The notes beneath the pieces were generated by a model, which made no database searches, had not been told where the DNA came from, and was given only the letters and a program-made list of their open reading frames with translations. Shown piece by piece: positions 1 through 5,747 of a stretch of DNA of 5,837 bases. This stretch comes from JACOYH01 sp964469735 (GTDB lineage: Bacteria > Patescibacteriota > Minisyncoccia > Minisyncoccales > MHMH01), in the NCBI GenBank assembly GCA_964469735.1, contig CAYXYS010000037.1, positions 1-5,837 on the forward strand. Direction: 5' to 3'. Positions within the stretch are counted from its first letter, which is position 1. Each line of letters begins with the position of its first letter. A program made the position numbers and the translations under genes.

Positions 1-456
1 TCTTCCGTTAGGAAGTTTTAATGCGGCGTCAACCTGCTCTCCGGTGGAGAAAAGATGCTGGATTTCATAAAGCTCGGAAGGAAAATGCTGTGAGAGTATA
101 TGCTCCAAAGAGGCTTCTCCCCACTGCCCCCTGAGCTTGGGAGAGCGGAATATTTCTTGAAAAGAGGAAACATCTTTTACCCTATCTTGAACCTGCTTGA
201 GATCCTCCCTTATTTGAGTCGCTTCCCGCGTAAAAGAGCGGATTTGTTCATTCATTGCCCGAGAACTTCCGTCCTGGACGCTTCTTATATCCCTCAGCTG
301 GCTGGTCATTAAATCGGTCAGTCTTCTTTCCAAATTAAGTATAGAATCGGATTGCGATTTGTCAGTCTTGAATTTTTGCGCCAGAGAAAAAATTATTGCC
401 GCAAAAAAAACGAGCAATCCGAATATCAGAAAAGAATACTGAAGAATCTCGCTCAT
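1..456 (-). CDS. rmuC: RmuC family protein, N-terminal part (3' end outside window)
   Basis: This is an open frame of 152 codons that runs off the left edge. Residues 7-25 form one hydrophobic segment, an N-terminal membrane anchor. About 35-97 is polar, heptad-like and probably coiled coil. The RmuC core starts near 98 with SFQEIFRSPKLRGQWGEASL, the block typical of the family, and continues to QVDAALKLPNGR at the edge, where the PD-(D/E)xK-like nuclease fold begins. RmuC proteins are thought to limit recombination at inverted repeats and have a predicted endonuclease fold; the biochemical role is poorly settled. The ATG at 454-456 is the only sensible start, because an in-frame TAA lies 12 bases upstream. 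There is no usable Shine-Dalgarno, and a promoter-like pair ends 6 bases before the ATG, so the mRNA may be leaderless. The gene is separated from the antiporter by a terminator and so is probably its own unit. Confidence 0.9.
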   Translation of the reverse strand, partial: MSEILQYSFLIFGLLVFFAAIIFSLAQKFKTDKSQSDSILNLERRLTDLMTSQLRDIRSVQDGSSRAMNEQIRSFTREATQIREDLKQVQDRVKDVSSFQEIFRSPKLRGQWGEASLEHILSQHFPSELYEIQHLFSTGEQVDAALKLPNGR

Positions 457-462
457 ACGGCA

Positions 463-491
463 ATTTTAACATTTTTTCTCCCTTTGGTCAA
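463..491 (-). promoter_or_regulatory. Predicted sigma70-type promoter of rmuC (leaderless geometry)
   Basis: On the minus strand, TTGACC (486-491) and TAAAAT (463-468) are separated by exactly 17 bases. Each matches 5 of 6 bases of the bacterial consensus. Only six bases separate the -10 box from the rmuC ATG, so the expected transcription start falls on or next to the A of the start codon. The -35 box touches the T-tract of the antiporter terminator. This is inferred from sequence alone. Confidence 0.65.
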
Positions 492-525
492 AATAAAAAG
501 GGCGCTGCGGAAGACACACCCTTTT
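491..525 (-). terminator. Intrinsic terminator of the antiporter gene
   Basis: Minus-strand arms AAAAGGGTGT (516-525) and GCGCCCTTTT (496-505) form a 10-bp stem with two G.U pairs and a 10-base loop. It is followed by a T-rich tract reading TTTTTATTTTG. It starts 16 bases after the antiporter stop codon. The two G.U pairs become C/A mismatches on the opposite strand, so the stem is better in the direction of the genes. Confidence 0.8.
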
Positions 526-541
526 ATTAATCAGCCAGACC

Positions 542-1495
542 CTACTTAGTGAGTATTTCCGTCAATACAAAACTTATATATAAAATAAGGAGGAAAATAG
601 CCTCTTTTCTGGTTATTTCCCGGCCGGTTCTGGAAAAAACGGTGAAAAACAATAAAGCGGCTACTACAAAAACAATTCCCACAAGGTAAGGAGAAATATC
701 GGGAACTTCCAGGGGGGAAAGAAGAACCGTCACTCCAAGCACTAAAGTAGAGTTAAAAACCACAGCGCCCAAAAGGTTTCCCAAAACCATGTCCTTATGC
801 CCCATTATTATAGACTTTATTCCAAAGGTTAATTCCGGCAAATTAGTTCCCAGGGCTACTATAACGGCCCCTATAATCATTAAGGGCAATCCTAATTGTT
901 CGGCTAACCCGCTAGCCGACCAAACTATGCCTTCGGCCGATGCGAGAAGGAGAATTAAGGAACCTAAAAATACGCTCAAATCCTTCAGAAACAATTTAAA
1001 TTTACTCCATTCTCTTCCGAAAGAATTTGAAAAAACCTTAGTGAACCTTTCCTTGTAGTAAAAAAGGCGCCGGATATAAACTGCCAAGCCCAAAAGCAAT
1101 ATTATGCCGTCCACCCTGGAAATGCTGCCGTCCAGCATCAAAACCAAAGGCAGGGAGGCGATGATGATAGTATAAATGGAACTTCTCCGGAGAACTGCGC
1201 CATCGCACTTAAGCCCTTTAGCCACTAAAACGCTTATCCCCACGGCAAGAGTCAAGTTTATTATATTCGATCCTATTATATTGCCGAAGGAAAGCTCGGG
1301 CCTGCCGCTAAGTCCTGAAACTATTCCGACGAACAATTCCGGCATAGTGGTTGCTCCGGCCATCAAAACAAAAGCCACCACAAATTCGGTCATCCCCAGA
1401 TATTTGGTTATCCTAGTTAAAGACCTAACCACCCAAGAGCCGGATTTCACCAGAAAAGCGCAGGATAATAAAAATATTGCTATATACCACCACAT
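542..1495 (-). CDS. Sodium/calcium exchanger family (CaCA) membrane antiporter
   Basis: This 317-residue integral membrane protein has about ten hydrophobic segments (roughly 2-20, 35-61, 69-93, 105-121, 126-143, 170-194, 203-229, 238-259, 267-287, 297-315) and a basic loop at 144-169. This is the usual length and two-fold layout of prokaryotic exchangers such as NCX_Mj and YrbG. The two inverted alpha repeats are visible: GATTMPE (47-53) with GNIIGSN (71-77), and GTNLPE (216-221) with GNLLGA (239-244). Conserved ion-binding glutamates are E53 and E221. Family members swap Na+ or H+ for Ca2+ across the cytoplasmic membrane; the exact ions here are not provable. Asn240 stands where NCX_Mj has Asp240. 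The gene follows the P-type ATPase by 78 bases with no clear terminator between, so the two may be co-transcribed as a cation extrusion pair. The ATG at 1493-1495 follows an in-frame TAA 15 bases upstream; only a weak GGA lies before it. Confidence 0.9.
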   Translation of the reverse strand: MWWYIAIFLLSCAFLVKSGSWVVRSLTRITKYLGMTEFVVAFVLMAGATTMPELFVGIVSGLSGRPELSFGNIIGSNIINLTLAVGISVLVAKGLKCDGAVLRRSSIYTIIIASLPLVLMLDGSISRVDGIILLLGLAVYIRRLFYYKERFTKVFSNSFGREWSKFKLFLKDLSVFLGSLILLLASAEGIVWSASGLAEQLGLPLMIIGAVIVALGTNLPELTFGIKSIIMGHKDMVLGNLLGAVVFNSTLVLGVTVLLSPLEVPDISPYLVGIVFVVAALLFFTVFSRTGREITRKEAIFLLILYISFVLTEILTK

Positions 1496-1506
1496 ATTAG
1501 TCCAAG

Positions 1507-1512
1507 ATTATA
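1507..1512 (-). promoter_or_regulatory. Candidate -10 box (TATAAT) of the antiporter gene
   Basis: A perfect TATAAT lies 11 bases before the antiporter ATG, with a second near match, CATAAT, at 1515-1520. Initiation from it would give a leader of about 5 bases. No recognisable -35 box exists: the position 17 bases upstream is occupied by one edge of the palindrome at 1530-1545. Alternatively the gene is read through from the ATPase and this box is chance. Confidence 0.4.
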
Positions 1513-1529
1513 TGATTATGCCTTAGCGG

Positions 1530-1545
1530 CTGCCTGCGCAGGCAG
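1530..1545. repeat. Perfect 16-bp GC palindrome, CTGCCTGCGCAGGCAG
   Basis: The 16 bases equal their own reverse complement. They sit in the 78-base gap between the ATPase stop and the antiporter start. Next to it, GAACC-AA-GGTTC (1546-1557) is a small second inverted repeat. Neither is followed by a T-tract on either strand, so intrinsic termination is unlikely. Options are a dispersed palindromic (REP-like) element, an mRNA processing or stability element, or a dimeric regulator site over the -35 region of the antiporter. The sequence alone does not decide between them. Confidence 0.6.
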
Positions 1546-1573
1546 GAACCAAGGTTCTAGCAAAGCCAGGTTT

Positions 1574-4309
1574 TTAGTCTGTTTGATGCCTTGCTATGAA
1601 ATAATATTTCGCGGCTTCAATCAGTAAAAGATTGGCGACCCCCAATCCCAAAACGAGCATCCATTCGTTAAAATTCAAAGGTACCGTTCCCAATAAAACG
1701 TTCAGGGCCGGAATATAAACCGCGCCCACCAGCGCCAGGACTCCAACCAGCCAGGAAAAATTCAGGAACCTGTTGGAGAAAGGATTAATCTGCCAGATAT
1801 TCTTTCTTAGATTTTTGCAGGAAAATATATAGAATAAGGAGTCTATTCCCAATCCGGCAAATATTATTGTTCTCATGTGATTAAGCTCGTGGCCTTCCTG
1901 GATAAGCCACCATAAAAGTCCGAGCAGGAGGAGGTCGGTCATTATTCCCACTGCAAAAATAATGGCTTTCATCTCCCTGGTCAGCAAACGAGAGGTATGC
2001 TCCTCCGGTTTCCTTTCCAAAATCCTCTCCTCTTTTGGCTCAAAAGCCAGAGCCACTCCAGGTAGCCCGTCTTCAACAAGATTAATCCAAAGAATCTGGA
2101 CTGCAGTCAAAGGCAGAGGCCAGCCGAGAAGTAAACTAACCCCAATGAGGATGGTTTCTGTAAAAGAATCTGATAAAAGGTATGTTATGACCTTCCTTAT
2201 ATTATCTATAATCGCTCTTCCTTCTTCGACCGCAGAAACTATTATATCAAAGTTATCTGTAAGTAGAATTAGGTCGGAAACCTCTTTTGCCACGTCGGTT
2301 CCTGAACCCAAAGCTACTCCGATATCGGCTTTCTTTAAAGCCGGGGCGTCGTTTATCCCATCTCCGGTCATTGCCACCACATTGCCTTTCTTCTGCCAAG
2401 CTTCTATTATTCGCATCTTGTGCTTCGGCTCCACTCTGGCGTATACCTCCAGCTCCCTGACTCTTTTCTGAAATTCTTCGTTTGTCAGCTTGTCCAACTC
2501 CGCGCCGCTAATAACGTTTTTCTCTCCGGTTTTCAACCCTATCTCCTTTCCTATTGCTATAGCGGTAAGAGGGTGATCGCCGGTAACCATAATGGGTTTC
2601 ATCCCCGCCTTCCTGCATAAGCTTATAGCCTCCCTGGCTTTCGGCCTGAGAGGATCTTTCAGCCCCACGAAACCGATAAATACCAGATCCGCCACTTCCT
2701 CCTCCAGGTTGGCGTATTTCTTTTTATTCATTTTCCTGTACCCTGCCCCAACCACTCTCAATCCCTGGCTTGTCAGCTTTTCCAATTCCTCAATCATCTC
2801 CATGGATTTATTTTCATCCATTTTCTTTTCCTTGCCGTTTTTCAAGAATTGACTGGAAACTCCAATGATTTTTTCCGGAGCTCCGGAAACAAAAAGAATG
2901 TGGCCCGTCTTGTCCAGGATTGGATCCTTGATTAGCGAAGTTTTGGTTTTCCTGGTTACGTCGTTTTTGGGATTAGCCGATATTAATGCGGCAATATATT
3001 TGTTTTCGGAGTTGAAAGGAACCTCGTCGTCTTTATGGTAAACTTCCTCCAACTCATGCTTCCTGATTCCCACTTCCGCTCCTCCCAGTAAAACAGCCCT
3101 GTCGGTAGGCCCTCCCCGAATTCTCCATAAGGGATAGGGCTCTTCGGGATTTTCCACGAAAGCCTCACTGCATATGGCCACGGCTTTCATTAATAATATC
3201 TGATCCGCATCAAAATTGCGCTTGAAAACGTCCTCCCAAGCCTCATCGTCTCCGGCTTTTATTTTTACATTTGCAGTTACGGTTTTTGTCACCACCATCG
3301 CGCCCTCAGTAAGGGTCAGGGTCTTATCAGTAGCTATAACGGAAGTACTTCCAAGGATCTCCGCCGCCACCAACTTCCTCACTAATCCTTTCTTCTTAAG
3401 TATCCTTTGCATTCCCAGGGCCAAAATAACAGTCATTGCCACGGGCAGCCCCTCGGGAATCGCGGCCACGGCTATCGCTATCGACGTCATGAACATTTCA
3501 AGAAATTCCTGCCCTTTTAAGATTCCTCCGATAAATATGACCGAGGCCAAAATGGCAATAATTATCCCGACTATCCTGCTGAAACCAGCCAGCTTTTTTT
3601 GGAGGGGCGTCTTTTCTTCCTTAGCTTCTCTAACCATAGAAGCCACTTTTCCAACTTCAGTATCCAGGCCTATAGAAGTTACTACCGCCTTCCCCTTCCC
3701 ATTAACTACGGTAGTCCCCATAAAAGCCATATTGTCTCTGTCTGCCACCGGAGTGCTCCCGGGAAGCTCCTCTTCTTTTTTTAGGGCAGGCTCCCACTCC
3801 CCAGTGAGAGGAGCTTCGTTGGTTTTTAATCCGTGGGATTCTATTATTCTGGCGTCAGCGGGAACCTTGTTGCCCTGTGTTAGAATAATAATATCCCCCG
3901 GAACCAAATCCTCTGAATCTACTTCTATCTCGTGGCCTTCACGCATTACCGCCGCTTTTATCTTCACTATGCGCTTAAGGGCGGACAAGGCCCGGCTAGC
4001 CTTGTTTTCTTGAAAAAATCCCACAGCGGTGTTCAAAAAAACAGCGCCCAAAATAACGATGGCATCAGCCCACTCCCTAAAAATCAGCGAAATGACTCCG
4101 GCGATTATAAGTATATATATAAGGGGGCTCTTTAGCTGGTCCAAAAGAATTCTCAGCTTAGATAAAGGCTTTTCTCCGGGAAGAGCATTTTTACCGTACT
4201 TCTCCTGCCTAGAATAAAACTCCTCCTGGCTAAGCCCATTCTTAATGTCAGAACCGAGACTGGAAACGGCCTCGCTGACTGAAAGGGTATGCCAAAGAAT
4301 TTCTGCCAT
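1574..4309 (-). CDS. P-type cation-transporting ATPase, P2A (Ca2+ pump-like), with altered signature motifs
   Basis: This is a full-length 911-residue pump with an N-terminal cation-ATPase domain (about 1-70) and ten membrane segments: M1-M2 62-99, M3-M4 246-298, M5-M6 705-757, M7-M10 780-903. Intact motifs include PEGLP in M4 (285-289), catalytic D328, TGDH (576-579), K631 in the VEPKHK stretch, and TGDGINDAP (648-656). The family exports cations at the cost of ATP through an aspartyl-phosphate. Oddities: the phosphorylation motif is DKTLT (328-332) instead of DKTGT; the actuator loop is TGEW (169-172) instead of TGES; the nucleotide-domain KGAPE is SGAPE (475-479). By alignment to SERCA, site II residues are kept (E286, N743, D747), but site I has S715 for N768 and E746 for T799, so one Ca2+ per cycle or another ion is possible. 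The frame is unbroken. The ATG at 4307-4309 follows an in-frame TAA 12 bases upstream and has no Shine-Dalgarno. The antiporter follows downstream. Confidence 0.93.
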   Translation of the reverse strand: MAEILWHTLSVSEAVSSLGSDIKNGLSQEEFYSRQEKYGKNALPGEKPLSKLRILLDQLKSPLIYILIIAGVISLIFREWADAIVILGAVFLNTAVGFFQENKASRALSALKRIVKIKAAVMREGHEIEVDSEDLVPGDIIILTQGNKVPADARIIESHGLKTNEAPLTGEWEPALKKEEELPGSTPVADRDNMAFMGTTVVNGKGKAVVTSIGLDTEVGKVASMVREAKEEKTPLQKKLAGFSRIVGIIIAILASVIFIGGILKGQEFLEMFMTSIAIAVAAIPEGLPVAMTVILALGMQRILKKKGLVRKLVAAEILGSTSVIATDKTLTLTEGAMVVTKTVTANVKIKAGDDEAWEDVFKRNFDADQILLMKAVAICSEAFVENPEEPYPLWRIRGGPTDRAVLLGGAEVGIRKHELEEVYHKDDEVPFNSENKYIAALISANPKNDVTRKTKTSLIKDPILDKTGHILFVSGAPEKIIGVSSQFLKNGKEKKMDENKSMEMIEELEKLTSQGLRVVGAGYRKMNKKKYANLEEEVADLVFIGFVGLKDPLRPKAREAISLCRKAGMKPIMVTGDHPLTAIAIGKEIGLKTGEKNVISGAELDKLTNEEFQKRVRELEVYARVEPKHKMRIIEAWQKKGNVVAMTGDGINDAPALKKADIGVALGSGTDVAKEVSDLILLTDNFDIIVSAVEEGRAIIDNIRKVITYLLSDSFTETILIGVSLLLGWPLPLTAVQILWINLVEDGLPGVALAFEPKEERILERKPEEHTSRLLTREMKAIIFAVGIMTDLLLLGLLWWLIQEGHELNHMRTIIFAGLGIDSLFYIFSCKNLRKNIWQINPFSNRFLNFSWLVGVLALVGAVYIPALNVLLGTVPLNFNEWMLVLGLGVANLLLIEAAKYYFIARHQTD

Positions 4310-4315
4310 TAATAT

Positions 4316-4344
4316 ATATTAACAAAAAAGAGCTCCGTTGTGTA
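4316..4344 (-). promoter_or_regulatory. Candidate leaderless promoter of the ATPase gene, inside the upstream terminator
   Basis: On the minus strand, TACACA (4339-4344) and TAATAT (4316-4321) are 17 bases apart and each matches 4 of 6 consensus bases. The -10 box ends six bases before the ATPase ATG, the same geometry as at rmuC. The -35 box falls in the loop of the peptidase terminator. The boxes are weak individually. The supporting argument is that a terminator only 15 bases before the ATG leaves little other room for a promoter. Confidence 0.4.
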
Positions 4345-4355
4345 CGAAGCTCTTT
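4324..4355 (-). terminator. Intrinsic terminator of the M16 peptidase gene
   Basis: On the minus strand, AAAGAGCTTCG (4345-4355) pairs with CGGAGCTCTTT (4327-4337) in an 11-bp stem with one T.G pair and a 7-base loop, ending in a run of six T (4324-4329). It begins seven bases after the peptidase stop codon. It ends 14 bases before the ATPase ATG, so it separates the two transcription units unless leaky. Confidence 0.87.
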
Positions 4356-4362
4356 ATATAAT

Positions 4363-5598
4363 CTATTTGGGCACTAAAGCGCAGAGAGTGTAATCGTCAG
4401 TAAAGTATTTCCGAGCCGCTTCCTTCAAACTCCTGGCAGACAAGCGCCGGACGTAATATTCAAACTTTCTGAAATCGTAGGGTATTTTCTGAAATTCCTG
4501 AATCATCAGCCGGACAGCCCTGCCTTCGGGCTGGGAAATCCCTTTGTTGTAAGCTTTAACCACCAGATTTTTTGTCTTTTCCAGCTCTTGGGCGCCAACC
4601 AGATTGGTTTTCAGGTCTTTCATCTCGGTCTTTATTACCTCTTCCACTTCCTCCAGCCGATTGGGGTCGTAAATGCTTACTTCGAAGCATAAACTGCCGA
4701 CTCCATCAAAGCTTTCCAGTTCGCTGGAAACGGCGTAGCCCACGCCCCTCTTGTCCCTTAGCTCTTTGAAAAGCCGGGAAGACATCCCTCCGGTCAGAAT
4801 TCCCTGGAGGAGAATGAGCTTGAACATATCCTTGTGCGGGTGGCAAGGGACCTGAAAGCCCATATTCAAATATGCCTGCTCTATTTCTTTTCTTTTTTCG
4901 ATCTTCCTGGTTTTCTTGTTGCAATAACTCAGCTCGATAAAAGGTTTGCGAATCCCTCTTGGCAGGGAGCCGAAAGTCTTTCCCACTTCGGCAACCACTT
5001 CTTCTTCATTGTACTTGCCTACTACCACTATCACCATCGGCCGATTGGGAGAAAGAATTTCTTTTTTGTATTCTGCCAGCCGGCGAGGAGTCATTTTGCT
5101 TACAGTCTTGACGCTGCCGTCAACCGTCTTTTCGAGGCAAGTCCCCTGAAAAAGAGTCGGCAGGAAAAGATTGTAATAAAGGTAGGCGGCGGGATGTTCT
5201 ATGCAGGTTTTAATCTCGGAAAGCACGTCTTCCTTTTCCTTCTGAAACTCGTCTCTGTCGTAGCTGTCGTTGACCACGGCTTCGTATATGATATTCAGAG
5301 TTTTAGAAACTTCCCCGGGCAGGGTATCGGCGTAAAAAGTCATAAAGGCATGATCGGTAAAAGCGTTTATTTCCGCGCCGGCGGATTCAAGCTCCTCGGT
5401 TACTTCCCGGGCGCTTCTGTGTTTATTGGAACGGAAAAGCATGTGTTCAATGAAGTGGGTTATGCCAGCGTTCCCGTTGCTCTCGTGCATAGAGCCGCTT
5501 TTAGTGGCAACCAGAATAACAACATTTCCCGAGTACAGCCTTTTTTCCATTAATAAAGTCAAACCGTTTTCAAAAACTACCTTCTTTATTCCTCTCAT
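4363..5598 (-). CDS. M16 family zinc metallopeptidase (processing-peptidase-like)
   Basis: This is a 411-residue protein, the usual length of the single-unit M16B subfamily related to mitochondrial processing peptidase beta and Bacillus YmxG/MlpA. The inverted zinc motif HFIEH is at 48-52: H48 and H52 bind Zn2+ and E51 is the catalytic base. The third ligand is E128, 76 residues later, within the EKEDVLSE stretch. The C-terminal half carries GGMSSRLF (270-277) and RDKRGVGY (281-288), whose Arg and Tyr complete the substrate site in this family. Such enzymes cut peptides or unfolded proteins in a closed two-half chamber; the substrate cannot be told here. No signal peptide is seen, so it is probably cytoplasmic. 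It stands alone, without the second M16 gene often found alongside, so a homodimer is likely. The ATG at 5596-5598 has a TAA directly before it, which fixes the start. It is the only gene here with a strong G-rich ribosome site. Confidence 0.93.
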   Translation of the reverse strand: MRGIKKVVFENGLTLLMEKRLYSGNVVILVATKSGSMHESNGNAGITHFIEHMLFRSNKHRSAREVTEELESAGAEINAFTDHAFMTFYADTLPGEVSKTLNIIYEAVVNDSYDRDEFQKEKEDVLSEIKTCIEHPAAYLYYNLFLPTLFQGTCLEKTVDGSVKTVSKMTPRRLAEYKKEILSPNRPMVIVVVGKYNEEEVVAEVGKTFGSLPRGIRKPFIELSYCNKKTRKIEKRKEIEQAYLNMGFQVPCHPHKDMFKLILLQGILTGGMSSRLFKELRDKRGVGYAVSSELESFDGVGSLCFEVSIYDPNRLEEVEEVIKTEMKDLKTNLVGAQELEKTKNLVVKAYNKGISQPEGRAVRLMIQEFQKIPYDFRKFEYYVRRLSARSLKEAARKYFTDDYTLCALVPK

Positions 5599-5603
5599 TT
5601 AAG

Positions 5604-5610
5604 CCCCCTT
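5604..5610 (-). promoter_or_regulatory. Ribosome binding site of the M16 peptidase gene (AAGGGGG)
   Basis: The minus-strand AAGGGGG ends five bases before the ATG, at proper Shine-Dalgarno spacing. It is the only strong purine-rich site before any gene in the window; the other three starts lack one. This suggests that the peptidase mRNA has a real 5' leader. Confidence 0.55.
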
Positions 5611-5634
5611 TTCTATTTTCTTTTAAGGAACGAA

Positions 5635-5651
5635 TTGCGGCCCCAACCGGA
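5635..5651 (-). repeat. Direct repeat of the tRNA-Glu 3' end (distal copy)
   Basis: This 17-base sequence (plus strand TTGCGGCCCCAACCGGA) is identical to 5748-5764, in the same orientation, 113 bases away. The copy covers the last 14 bases of the tRNA plus three bases beyond its mature end. No 5' half of a tRNA is found next to it. It may be an old attachment-site scar or a remnant of a tandem tRNA duplication. Confidence 0.7.
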
Positions 5652-5699
5652 GAGTTGCCCGAAGGGTTCCTTCGGAAGGGAGTCTTGTCCCCGGATTGG
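5643..5699 (-). other. Nested stem-loop in the leader between tRNA-Glu and the peptidase gene
   Basis: On the minus strand, CCAATCCGG (5691-5699) can pair with CCGGTTGG (5643-5650), with one bulged T. Inside it, CCGAAGG (5669-5675) pairs with CCTTCGG (5659-5665) across a three-base loop. The outer 3' arm lies within the copied tRNA end. No T-tract follows, so it is not a standard terminator. Whether it is a functional RNA, a processing signal or a by-product of the tRNA-end duplication cannot be told. Confidence 0.45.
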
Positions 5700-5712
5700 A
5701 GTTACTATAAGC

Positions 5713-5745
5713 AAATTTTTATGCACGCAAGGCGCACAAAAATTT
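5713..5745 (-). other. Long hairpin directly after tRNA-Glu
   Basis: On the minus strand, AAATTTTTGTGCGC pairs along 14 bases with GTGCATAAAAATTT, leaving a 5-base loop (CTTGC). Two of the pairs are G.U and fail on the plus strand, so the structure is best as RNA made in the gene direction. It starts five bases after the mature tRNA end. It could mark the end of the tRNA transcript or a processing site, but it lacks a GC stem followed by a long U-run. Confidence 0.5.
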
Positions 5746-5747
5746 CC

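Noticed and set aside
100..549. Two short plus-strand open frames opposite rmuC
   Set aside because: They are shadows of the rmuC frame or run into the antiporter terminator; no domain or ribosome site is seen.
1530..1557. Palindrome and adjacent inverted repeat as the ATPase terminator
   Set aside because: No T-tract follows on either strand, unlike the two clear terminators elsewhere in the window.
2903..2914. Literal DKTG string in the ATPase (residues 466-469)
   Set aside because: It lies in the nucleotide-binding domain just before SGAPE, not after the M4 linker. The true phosphorylation site is D328 in IATDKTLTLTEG, so this match is chance.
3216..4013. 265-residue plus-strand open frame
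   Set aside because: It is fully antisense to the well-supported ATPase, with low-complexity Ser/Thr/Ile/Pro composition and no recognisable domain.
4834..5553. 239-residue plus-strand open frame
   Set aside because: It is antisense to the M16 peptidase, whose zinc motif and family blocks prove the minus-strand reading.
5638..5712. A second tRNA gene downstream of tRNA-Glu
   Set aside because: Only the 3' 17 bases match; no 5' acceptor strand, D-arm or anticodon arm can be built.
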